From contig UZAE01001321.1 in the NCBI GenBank assembly GCA_900617975.1, forward strand, positions 1-13,886: 13,886 nucleotides of DNA, given 5' to 3'. The translations under genes were made by a program, and so were the position numbers. Source of the stretch: Rodentolepis nana. Its lineage: Eukaryota > Platyhelminthes > Cestoda > Cyclophyllidea > Hymenolepididae. Positions 1 to 8,631 of this stretch are shown here, piece by piece. Within the stretch, counting starts at the first letter, position 1, and every line of letters starts with the position of its first letter. The notes below the pieces were generated by a model, which was given only the letters and a program-made list of their open reading frames with translations, did no database searches and was not told where the DNA came from.

Positions 1-2
1 GG

Positions 3-4
<2 letters not shown>

Positions 5-40
<36 letters not shown>
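5..40. repeat. (AT)18 microsatellite
   Basis: An uninterrupted AT dinucleotide run of 36 bases lies at the left edge of the window. It is a simple tandem repeat that may continue outside the window, and no other function is visible. Confidence 0.97.
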
Positions 41-43
<3 letters not shown>

Positions 44-368
44 GCATTTTAGTCTATGAACACTTGATAATATAGCTCATTGATACCATAATTAAATTAA
101 TCAACAAGCTGACATGAAGTTCAGTCGATTTTGATGTAATTTTAATAGAATTAATTATAAAAATGACTATTACTCTTGAAGTCAATTAAAACTCAGTTCA
201 CGGAATCGCACTTTCATTATTCTTGAAATTCCAGCTTTTGAGCTAAATATAAAATTTATTTGTTCTTTCGATTTGTCCTTTCCCTTAAATTCTTTCGCGA
301 ACCATAAGGGCCATCCGTACTATCCATCCACCTGATTTTGTTCACCATTTAATGACTTTCTTATTGGA

Positions 369-419
369 GGCGGTAAACCATTCCTATTGGGTCACCTTTG
401 GAATGCATAGATCACCGCC
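369..419. repeat. Nested inverted repeat, possible hairpin
   Basis: The outer arms are GGCGGT (369-374) and ACCGCC (414-419). The inner arms are CATTCC (379-384) and GGAATG (400-405). The arms nest correctly and could form a two-step stem with a 15-base loop and an asymmetric internal bulge of 4 and 8 bases. The GC-rich outer stem stands out in AT-rich DNA. No known RNA family is recognised, and chance is a fair alternative. Confidence 0.3.
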
Positions 420-748
420 CTTCCTTTGAAGTCAAATGCTTTTCCTGCTTGACATTGAATAAATTATTAGCATTCAGATGGAATCTAGTGAATTGTCACA
501 TGCATTCATCAAGTTTCTGAAGAGACTATTATCCTCAGATGTCAATGTACTTTCACGAACTACTGAAATAATTACAGAAAGTACACTGCTTTGAACGTTT
601 CTTAGCCTGATAATGTTATTTTTTCCGAATGCATGGAATGACAATTCAGATGGGACCGAAAAACGAATAGCAAAATAGAAAGGAGTGTGTGCCGATTTTA
701 TCCCAGCACAACTCTAAATAAGAGAAGGAGCAAAGCAGACCTTCCAAA

Positions 749-757
749 CCCCCCCCC
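749..757 (+). repeat. Poly-C run (C9)
   Basis: Nine consecutive C residues, followed by T and more C, form a pyrimidine tract. This is a simple repeat, likely to be length-variable. Confidence 0.9.
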
Positions 758-1643
758 TCCCACTCAGATAGATGTCAGCCTATTTTTGTGAATATTCGAT
801 TGGGCATTGTTGACACTTTGGTGTTCCTTTATGGTCAGCTAAAATCATTTTAAAACTAACATCTTCTCAACGATATAAACACACTTTGCGTTGATGTTAA
901 CATGCTTAAGTACTAAAGTAGTCATGTTTATGAATTTATTCGAAGAAAGTATTTGAGATATTCAGCTTAGTTTGGTCTTGTTTTAAACACCGAAAACTAG
1001 AAAGGAAATTACTATATGTGTGTTTTCCGTGAACTTAATCATCAAATTTTCTTATTTTTTGTTAATTTTCTACACTTTCAGTTTCTTTCTATTGAGAAGG
1101 TTTTAGAATCTTGATCACATTTTTCTTCAACCATTAACGATATCGTACATAATATCCAAAGTATTTATTTGGAGTCCGACATAAAGCATAATGAAATACG
1201 AGCATGTGCAATTGAAATAAAATTATCTATAAATCTTAAATTGTAATTCGATGCTGCTTTATCTAAAAATATTCGACTAATTGCATTTTTCGACAGTGAC
1301 TTTGAAGCATCCATTTGATGAGAATTGAAATTGGTGGCCTTTTTAAAAACGAGGGTTGGAATCGTTTGCTTTCTTTTGGTGCTAAATTTTGAATGTTATT
1401 TCGAATTCCTCTGATGTCTGAATAGGATTAAAATTGAGTAATAAAATTGAATCACCGGATCGGATTACTGTTTATCCTCTTTTAACGTAGCCTTAAGAGC
1501 GTGGTAGCATTAGCATATGACGAAAGAAATAATTTTGAAGTAAACCGATAATGCGAATCATTATGACCGTCTGTTCGTGAATTGTGTTTCACAAGAGTAT
1601 TTGAACATTATCTGGAAAATTATCCGCCAAGATGTAAAATATT

Positions 1644-1959
1644 ATTATTATATTAAATGGTAGGCGTTTTGATAGTTATCGTTAACTCTTTAATTGACTT
1701 TAAGCTTCACAGAGGGAAGGAACATCAAATTGAAAAAAATCGAGAGGGGGGAGCAGAAGAGTGTTTCAAAGATGTAAAAGAGACAGACGCAGTGGTAGAA
1801 AAAGGTGAGGTGAGTATTGTGGGAGGAGTAGAATATGACATACAGTGGGGTGATGATAGTTTGAAGTGGGAAGTCAACTGCCAGTTAATAGACATTTTTG
1901 TCGTATGAGTATACGTTGCCCAGGGTGCACCATGTGGAGGTAAGTATATCGCGCACCCC
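1644..1959 (-). mobile_element. SINE-like element, copy 1 (full length, 316 bp)
   Basis: First of five copies of one short interspersed family, in antisense orientation: the tail lies on the left and the 5' head on the right. It is flanked by near-identical direct repeats: AGATGTAAAATATT at 1630-1643 and AGATGTACAAATATT at 1960-1974 (one extra C), read as a target-site duplication. Read on the minus strand, it starts GGGGTGCGCGATATACTTACC and ends at CCATTTAATATAATAAT, so the tail is AT-rich. The head contains ATACTTACCT on the minus strand, giving AGGTAAGT on the plus strand at 1938-1945. The E-box-like palindrome is decayed to CCATGTGG here. Short open frames inside it on both strands are not conserved between copies and are not genes. 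Non-autonomous LINE-mobilised retroposition is inferred from ends and duplications. Confidence 0.85.
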
Positions 1960-1974
1960 AGATGTACAAATATT

Positions 1975-3528
1975 CCTTCATTCATTTCACTTCTTCCAAC
2001 ACTCATTTTGACAACTACCAGCATTAATGTTAACTTGCCTTTCGAACAATTTTAAAATTAAAAAAATGCATTTCATGGCTTACTGGAAATAAATTATTCG
2101 CCTATTCATCGTTTTGCAATTAAAGTTTTGTTATTGCATGTGAATCACCAAACTTATGCCTGTTGATCATCGTAGACATGCAAATGCCTAAGAACTCGTG
2201 AAATGAAAATTGTAATGACAATGCGAGAAAATCCAAAAATTCATTGAATGGATGGAAAGCTAAGTGGGGTAGGAAGGCGGGGGGGGGGAAGAGGGTAGAG
2301 CATTAGAGCAGACTCAGAATTTTGTTTTCTAAACTCGTTTTAGTAGTGTTTTGTGTTTATACTTCCAACTATTCATGTCCAAAACAACAATCGATGCATT
2401 GTTGTCAAATTGTATTAAGGTTTAAAAATATTGTCACCGATTTAGTCGCATTTACTTGACAAATGGCAGAAAAAAATTCGTTGAGTTTAAGTCAGGACTC
2501 TAGGAACTTGAGAAATTGAGTCCCTCATGTAGTCAAACATAAGTCCTACTTATTGGTAATTCAATATTTAAGTAATATTCCATACAATTATTGACCTGTC
2601 TCAGGCTTGGATTCTCCGAGTTCTCTACCTCAATCGCTAAAATTGCATAACAGTTAACGAGACATCTGGTTCCTGTTAACCATGTTTAGTATAAAACCAA
2701 TATTAAATAATTATCTATACAAGTGTTAATTTCACATAATAAACATAATCATCCACCAATCGCTATCACTTCAATTTCTGTCAGTGATGCCTAAGGATGT
2801 TTGGTGGTTTGACCGGTTTTATAGCTTCGTCACTTCAGTCTGCTCCCACCTCATCAGTGGTGATATTTGTCGATAAGATTTTAACTACTCCTTTGCGAAT
2901 TAGACAATAATGTCAAGGCCATAATTCCTTACTGCAACTATTAAATTACACGTATCTCCCTTCTTTACCCCACTTGGCAATAAAGACGGAAATGTTTTGA
3001 AGAGGATTGGTCAGGCAAGTTATAACCATGTTTTTTATGTCTCCTGAACAACTATTGGCAGAGTGCAGGGAGGTTGAATGGAGGCGGCTGTTCAATAGCG
3101 AATTGCTTAAAGTCATGACATGGAAAATACATGAAATATTTAACTATCCGCGAATAACAGTGGGGTATTATAAACATCCGGTGAGACCGGTAAACACATA
3201 TAGATAATGACAACAAATGGGTGAAGCATGTTGAATGTGTAAACAGCTTAATGCCCTATAGGATTGATATGTTGACCGAAATGAGTACTCAGTGAGTCAT
3301 TAGTTGGAACGGGCTACATAGATACAAGTTGCTTCAGCTAACTAAACAGATGGAATTGAAGATGGCTGTTCATTCCTATCTTCCATGCATCTTGTAGACT
3401 TTAATCCCCTTCATAATCAATCGCTTTATCTGCTTGCTGTGCTGTAATAAAGCTCTGTATAAACAATGCTGCCTACAATTCAGCCGACTGAGTACCCAAA
3501 AATAAGCTAGAATGTAGTTACTCAAAAA
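1975..3528. other. Non-coding AT-rich stretch, no gene seen
   Basis: About 1.55 kb without a supportable gene. It holds a purine-rich tract with ten consecutive G at 2279-2288 and a small perfect hairpin motif (CCGGT, 3-base loop, ACCGG) at 3178-3190. A frame of about 60 codons from the ATG at 3028 to 3207 has no recognisable domain and is no longer than expected by chance. Confidence 0.7.
2264..2298 (+). repeat. Purine/G-rich tract with G10 run
   Basis: A short low-complexity stretch has runs GGGG, G10 (2279-2288) and GGG separated by purine spacers. It could form non-B DNA, but the spacing does not give a clean four-run quadruplex motif with short loops. Confidence 0.8.
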
Positions 3529-3543
3529 AACTTTACAAATCTT

Positions 3544-3818
3544 GGGGTGTGCGATAGACTTACCTCCACGTGGTGCACCCTGGGCAACATATACTCATAC
3601 GGCAAAAAAGTCCATTAATCGACAGTTGACTTCGTGCTCACCTCACCTTTTTCTATCTTTGTGTCTGTCTGTCTCTTACGTCTGTGAATCATTATTCTGT
3701 CCCCCTCTCGACGTTTTGCCACTTTAATGTTCATTTTCCTTTCTGTGAAGCCCGAAGTCAACTAAAGGGCTAATGATACCTATCATAACGCCTGCCATTT
3801 GAAACAAACAAACAAACA
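3544..3818 (+). mobile_element. SINE-like element, copy 2 (internal deletion, 275 bp)
   Basis: Sense-oriented copy starting GGGGTGTGCGATAGACTTACC and ending GCCATTTG plus an (AAAC)n tail. The flanking duplication is AACTTTACAAATCTT at 3529-3543 and AACTTTATAAATCTT at 3819-3833, 14 of 15 bases matching. Relative to copies 1, 4 and 5 it lacks about 45-50 bases just after the CAGTTGACTTC motif (near 3637), which explains its shorter length. The head, from ATAGACTT through CATACGGCAAAAA, is identical over about 55 bases to copy 4. It carries ACTTACCT at 3558-3565 and overlapping palindromes CCACGTGG (3566-3573) and GGTGCACC (3572-3579). Confidence 0.87.
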
Positions 3819-3820
3819 AA
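3801..3820 (+). repeat. (AAAC)n tail of SINE-like copy 2
   Basis: Tandem AAAC units directly follow the conserved 3' end of the element and run into the target-site duplication. They are the element's 3' tail rather than an independent microsatellite. Confidence 0.85.
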
Positions 3821-3833
3821 CTTTATAAATCTT

Positions 3834-5669
3834 TAAACTTATGAGGACAATATCGGTAGAGCTGGCAGGCGACTTCGGGGCAAATAGTTGGAAATGGTAT
3901 AAATCACTGATCCTGTGGCCATCAGCTTTGTTTGTCTAGTCTCTACATCCATCACAAGGAAATGTGGACAGAATTCAGAGAGGTAGGTCAATCGAGTCAT
4001 TATCCATGTTAGGGGTTATACCTTTGGGTCATATGCAATAGGGATTCAAGACAGCGTTAACTACAGCACTAAGCACCTAACATATGCTTTCACACAACAT
4101 CAATCGGGGAGGGGGCCATTTTGACTATGCGAAATTCTGTTAACTATGCTATCAAGGAGTTTGTGTTCTGAACGTTAAATATTTTGCTAAAACAAATTCT
4201 GTCATCAATTAAACTCGTTGCAAATGATAGATTCTTTCTCGAATAACACTTCAGCTCGAAACAGTTAAGGCAAGAATAGCCTAACCGTGAAAATCGAATA
4301 TTTGTCAATTTTTTTGTTATTGATCGAATGTCCTTTTTGTTTACAATACCATGTAAGATAACTTAAAATACATAACAATAGACCGCTTTAGGTCGATTAA
4401 TTTGAATAGATCTTCGTATCTCTTAGACTTCTAATACTTAAGGTCGCTTGGTAGTAGTTAACATTTTATAAGACATCTTTATCCACTTCAAACTAAAACG
4501 TGCCAGCCGACTAACACAGTTCTGTCATCAAAGCCCCGCTATCTAACGCACAGTTTTCGGACATAAGTCAAAAGTACTTAACGAGGAAGCCAAAACAACT
4601 GCAGCCTTGTATCAAGGTATAATTACATTTGTTGGACAATTGTATCCGTAAGTTATTATCCTCTATTCACTTGCATATGCTTTGAACATGCGCTCTCATA
4701 AATGAGCCAGTATTATGCAACATGATAGGCAGCTTCGGTTGATTCATTTAAAACCTTAAATAGGTTCTCATAGTGGGAATTAAGAAAATTATAGAACAGC
4801 ACACTAAATGACTACTTTGCTCCAGTCACATTGAATAGTACTTTTCATTGTGAAAAGAAATACCTATTTCATAAAAACCCATATTGCTAAGCTGGGAAAT
4901 GAAAACAAATGCCCTTTCTTCCCTACTGCAAATAGGATAACAAAATAAAAATTCGATACATGGTTATTGAAATGGGAAATGAAAAATTATTTTGTGCAAA
5001 TTCCCTCAGAACCCATTTGTCTACCCTTTATTTTCATCGACATAAAACCAGTTTCGGGAGTATTTTGCACATTAGTCGAATGGGTAAGTTTAGTTTACTT
5101 TGATGGCATCCAACGGTAGTATGCAAGACGAATGACCAGAGAAATGTTAACATTTTCTAGTCTAACACGGAGCAAAATTGGGTTTTGAATGGGTTAAGAA
5201 AACCCAAATATTAAACAACTAATTGTGAATTCTCAGCTGGATAAATAAATGACAACAGTTCACTAAAGTTTCAGTCCCATTGCAGCACAAGTTCAGAAGG
5301 TCGGAAGTAACTGAATATGCTTATTTAAGAAAGTTAAAAGAAAATCGATTTTCAACTTTGTTATAGCCCCAAATCTTTGCTCCAATTTTAAGTCAATGCA
5401 AAATTCTTAACAATTTGAGAGATCCCGTAAATGTTATGAGTGGAATAACAATCAAAGTTGTACTGATTTCTAGTTTCCCGTTTTTGGATGATTCAAATCA
5501 TATAATAAAATGGAAATGATTATAGTTTCGCAGCATATTCGGTTTAAAATTTTTCAAATAGGATATTACGGAAAAGCCCGTTCAGTTTCAAAGGAAATTG
5601 GTTCGGAAAATTAATAAAATAGTTAAAGCTTGCCTTTGATTAACTAAAAATTCGCAATAACTCTCCTTC
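3834..5669. other. Non-coding AT-rich stretch, no gene seen
   Basis: About 1.8 kb with stops in all frames and no recognisable gene or RNA. The first 200 bases are slightly richer in GC and could be an old transposon fragment, but no family can be named. Nothing else stands out. Confidence 0.65.
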
Positions 5670-5846
5670 ATCAGTACTTCAACAGTACTCATCTTGCCTT
5701 TTCTCCGCATTTGTTTCCATCTGTCTATTTACACCTATGAATCATTCTTCTTTCCCCTTCACAAATTTTTCTCACTATGATGCTTCTCTCCTCTGTGTAG
5801 TGCCAATGATGACTATCAAAATGCCTGCCATTTGAAATAAAATAAA
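5670..5846 (+). mobile_element. SINE-like element, copy 3 (5'-truncated)
   Basis: Only the 3' half of the family is present. Similarity to the other copies begins around 5670-5681 (ACAGTACTCATCTTGCC) and runs to the shared 3' end at GCCTGCCATTTGAAAT with an AAAT-type tail. A block of about 20 bases before the final CCAATGATGACTATC is missing compared with copies 4 and 5. No convincing flanking duplication was found. This fits an old, 5'-truncated insertion, so the left boundary is approximate. Confidence 0.72.
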
Positions 5847-6329
5847 CTTTAATACGTAAGATTTTCAAATTATTCATCCACACTTGTTCTATGTCATTGC
5901 TGAAAAGACTTAGGCTTCAGATCCAATAACAGGCAGTCCCTTCAAAAGCCTTTAAAGAGACTCTCAATGAATTTGTGAGCGTCGAGCTTCGTAGAAGATT
6001 GGTAGGGTAAGTTTTTCACTGTGAGTCGATTTGGTGGTGAATAATCAACACAGATAAGGTGACCTCACTACCTCTTAACTATTACGCGCTTTCTCTTTGT
6101 TAATTTAAAAAAAAAAATTTTTGAACGTTCCACCTACTACAGGTGCCTTTCAATGGTGCTAAAACGTACGTTTTTTGGATTGGGGATAAATGCCTACTTA
6201 CAGCACCACTGTCAACGTACCTGTTTGGAAGATAAATTACTGAAACCTTACAGAGTCAACGTTCGATTAGATCGATAAGTCTTCATCTTCCACTTATCAA
6301 CCCTGAAGTACCCAAGTGCGTCCAAGTTT
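5847..6329. other. Non-coding stretch with a faint retropepsin-like motif
   Basis: No intact gene. On the minus strand, 6202-6216 encodes Val-Asp-Ser-Gly-Ala, the core of the retroviral-type aspartic protease active site, in a short frame that is soon closed by stops on both sides. An A11 run followed by T occurs near 6107-6117. The motif may be a relic of a retroelement or chance. Confidence 0.35.
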
Positions 6330-6620
6330 TGTGTCTAACAGGGCTTTAGTGGACAGCTCAATAAGAGACTTCTATTCGCTACTCCAGTAAGGAACTGTGG
6401 GACACGTTGTCGCTCTGTGCGTCATCGTATGCCTGCATGTCTGCTCGCCAGGATTGGGAGGTGCGGCCGCACAACTCTGTGTGCAGCGACCGTACAAACA
6501 GTGACCAATCATCAACCTCTGTTTAACCTAATCCCTCATCCTGATCATGAGTAACTCCCTGCGTGTACACTTGATCCGCAATACCCGTACTGAATAAACG
6601 TGCTCCGTGCTACACGTCTG
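6330..6620. other. GC-rich island, possible retroelement or LTR relic
   Basis: GC rises to roughly 50 percent over 6421-6600 by direct count, against clearly AT-rich flanks. It contains a perfect 12-bp palindrome GTGCGGCCGCAC (6461-6472), CCAAT (6505-6509) and AATAAA (6593-6598) followed by GT-rich sequence. A segment 6396-6614 starts TGTGGGACACG and ends CGTGCTACA, weakly inverted termini of TG...CA type as in LTRs, but flanking duplications are absent. On the minus strand a frame of about 48 codons stays open through the same area. An LTR, a decayed gag/pol fragment or a non-mobile CpG-rich patch are all possible. Confidence 0.35.
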
Positions 6621-7546
6621 TTTCCTTTATAGCTGGGCTATAGCTTAGCTGGTTCTGGGAGTCTAGCTAGATGTAGGAGAATCTGCCATAGAGATTTCTG
6701 AGTCGGTCAGGCTTTACTAAGGTAGCAATCAGCTACAAACTGAATAGGGCAAAATAGAATCTTCGAATGTCTGAAAATGTACTACCCATAGCTGTAAATC
6801 GAGAAAAAATTCTCTGTAGTATTATTAAAGTCATTAAGTCTGATGTTTTCGGCTCTCAAAAATTAATCACTGTATTCAGTAATTCTATCGGAGAAGAGTA
6901 CTTTTACAATATGAGGATAATCCACTAAGAAAACTAACCGTATTTTTTAATTAATTCTAAATGCGGAAATATAACATCCATTACAAATTTGCTACTTGCT
7001 GTAACTGCTATTCCTGTTTGAGCAAATATACTTTTCACCAGGAGTGAAGATTCATGTAAAGTATGTGCATGAAAGACACTATAGATTCCACACAGAAATT
7101 TGGTTATATATGTGATAACGAAAAATTACATAATTTGTCAACTGAGGCTTAAGAGAATGTGAGATAGTAATGATTTATAATAAGCATCTTCACTCTCCTC
7201 GAAATCTAAAACTTAGCAAATCTGACTGGAGGAGAAGATAATTAAATCTGGAACTTTGTGAACAATGGGTTGTGATGATTTAGCAGCTCAATTGATCTAG
7301 TCAGTAAATATAGCAATATTTGTGATATCTTCTTTTCACTTCAACTTTCCCATAAAGCCTATTTCTCAGTACTAGAAGACACTCATAGGATTAAAAGAGT
7401 TTGCTAATTGGTCAGAAGAAATTATGCCAGATAACTGGAATTGAATTGATTATTGAAATTCTTTATAAAAGCTATAATTTGGACCTTTACTTTCTATTAA
7501 TCAATGCTTTGGTTATTCTTGCTTCCTTCTAATCTTTATAATTATT
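6621..7546. other. Non-coding AT-rich stretch, no gene seen
   Basis: About 0.9 kb without coding potential. A Pol III A-box match (TAGCTTAGCTGG, 6641-6652) has no B box downstream and is not called as a tRNA. The segment ends at the target-site duplication of SINE-like copy 4. Confidence 0.65.
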
Positions 7547-7559
7547 ATATAATAAGAAG

Positions 7560-7872
7560 GGAGTGTACAATAGACTTACCTCCACGTGGTGCACCCTGGG
7601 CAACATATACTCATACGGCAAAAAGTCTACAAACTGGCAGTTGACTTCTCACTTCAAACTAACATGACCCTACTGTATTTCATATTCGGCTACTTTCACG
7701 GTACTCACATCACCTTTTTTCTACCTTTTCTACCTTCGTCTTTGAAACACCCTTCTGTTCCCCCCCTCTCAACTTTTTTCACTTTGATGTTCCTTCCCTC
7801 TATGAAGCCTGAAGTCAACTAAAGGGCTAATGATAACCATCAAAACGCCTGCCATTTGATATGACATATATA
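7560..7872 (+). mobile_element. SINE-like element, copy 4 (full length, 313 bp)
   Basis: Sense-oriented full-length copy, beginning GGAGTGTACAATAGACTTACC and ending GCCTGCCATTTGATATG with an AT-rich tail. A perfect 13-bp duplication, ATATAATAAGAAG, flanks it at 7547-7559 and 7873-7885. It carries ACTTACCT at 7574-7581 and palindromes CCACGTGG (7582-7589) and GGTGCACC (7588-7595). The 5' 55 bases match copy 2 and the final ~45 bases match copy 5 with about three differences, while the middle is pyrimidine-rich and poorly conserved. The open frame across its left part is not conserved between copies. Confidence 0.9.
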
Positions 7873-7885
7873 ATATAATAAGAAG

Positions 7886-8527
7886 CGCCACACAAAGAAT
7901 ATCAGCAGCATTAATTTAATGATAGTGAAAAGACTTTTTTATTAATAACTGATTTAAAAAGCCGTTATACTGGCTTATAAGTTGCCTCAAGATTTCATTT
8001 CATATGTAAAAAGCTAATTAATGAATTGCAAAATGAAATTTACCAAAATTGCGGTTCTTTTGCTGTCAATTTCATGAAAGTGCAAAGATTTATTAATGTA
8101 ATCATTGTTAAGTAAATATTCCGGCAATATGACTATAGATAGGAAAATTGTCAGTAAACTTCCTTTTAACTAAATGAATAAATAATAGTGACTATGATGT
8201 TAGAAAGAATATGTAAATTGAAACATGAAATAATCAAGAATCAGGATTTAAAGATTTCTCTGTCACAAAAATGAATGCAATTTAAGCAAAAGAATTTGAT
8301 TGCCAAATTTTATTTTGACGTTGTATTTCAATATTCTTTTTAAATGTTTCAACGTTTAAATAGCTTCAAAGTTCTTAGATCTCCTGTCAAAGTTAAAATC
8401 TATGAAGATCGTCAATAAACTAAAGCAGTCTGGGATTTTTAGGGAAATAATTATTAAAATTGACATAAGAGTGCATCTTTCCTTAAGTAACCTGATCGTA
8501 ACCACGCATACAACATTGCTCTTATCT
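7886..8527. other. AT-rich 5' flank of the gene, no gene seen
   Basis: Strongly AT-rich sequence upstream of the exon, with stops in all frames. A short frame on the minus strand here has no recognisable domain. I see no clear TATA box tied to a start site. Confidence 0.6.
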
Positions 8528-8631
8528 AGTGGTAAGGACAGGCGGGCGGTTAGACAGACACACAAGCGTGAAGGGTTTTAAGTGCGCAAACCACACAATT
8601 CGCCCCATCCACACTTCCTTTTACTTAAACC
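8528..8631 (+). promoter_or_regulatory. Putative 5' leader or proximal promoter of the 8632 gene
   Basis: The 100 bases before the start codon are richer in GC than the DNA further upstream and contain a GC-box-like GGGCGG at 8544-8549. An acceptor-like sequence (CTCTTATCTAG, ending 8529) lies at the left edge, so the leader could begin there by cis- or trans-splicing. An in-frame TAA at 8626-8628 precedes the ATG at 8632 by one codon, so translation cannot enter from upstream in this frame. The ATG context is AAACCATGT with A at -3. Confidence 0.35.

Larger units (their letters stand above)
41..1643. other. Non-coding AT-rich stretch, no gene seen
   Basis: About 1.6 kb with stops in all frames and no recognisable gene, tRNA or rRNA. 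It holds a nested inverted repeat at 369-419 (GGCGGT with ACCGCC outside, CATTCC with GGAATG inside) and a 9-base C run at 749-757. It ends at the target-site duplication of the first short interspersed element. It is probably intergenic or deep intron. Confidence 0.7.

Noticed and set aside
546..585. 9-bp inverted repeat TGTACTTTC / GAAAGTACA with a 22-base spacer
   Set aside because: A 9-bp match within 50 bases is expected a few times in a sequence of this length and composition, and nothing else supports a function.
1644..1959. Interpretation of the repeat family as a MITE or other DNA transposon
   Set aside because: No terminal inverted repeats are seen. The duplications are 13-15 bp and variable in length, and the copies have one-sided A-rich tails. 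These point to retroposition.
1657..2024. Short open frames on both strands inside SINE-like copy 1, and similar ones at 3542-3727, 7586-7822 and 13345-13578
   Set aside because: They lie within copies of the interspersed element, are on different strands and frames, and are not preserved between copies. Shared peptide stretches simply reflect shared repeat DNA.
2826..2860. Hammerhead-ribozyme-like core on the minus strand (CTGATGAG followed later by CGAAGC)
   Set aside because: The required GAAA of the catalytic core is not present and a proper stem II does not form.
3007..3207. Open frame of about 60-66 codons
   Set aside because: It is short, has no recognisable domain, and shows no promoter or splice context. 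Frames of this length are expected by chance.
3858..3866. GGCAGGCG motif near 3864, shared with the reverse complement of the SINE 3' end
   Set aside because: The match is only about eight bases and the flanking sequence does not continue the similarity, so it is not a sixth copy.
6641..6652. Pol III A box match TAGCTTAGCTGG, suggesting a tRNA or tRNA-derived SINE
   Set aside because: No B box (GGTTCGA-like) follows at the right distance and no cloverleaf can be drawn. A single A-box match is expected by chance at about this rate in 14 kb on two strands.
8356..8565. Minus-strand 69-codon frame upstream of the main exon
   Set aside because: It is low-complexity and hydrophobic, has no domain, and overlaps the likely leader of the plus-strand gene.
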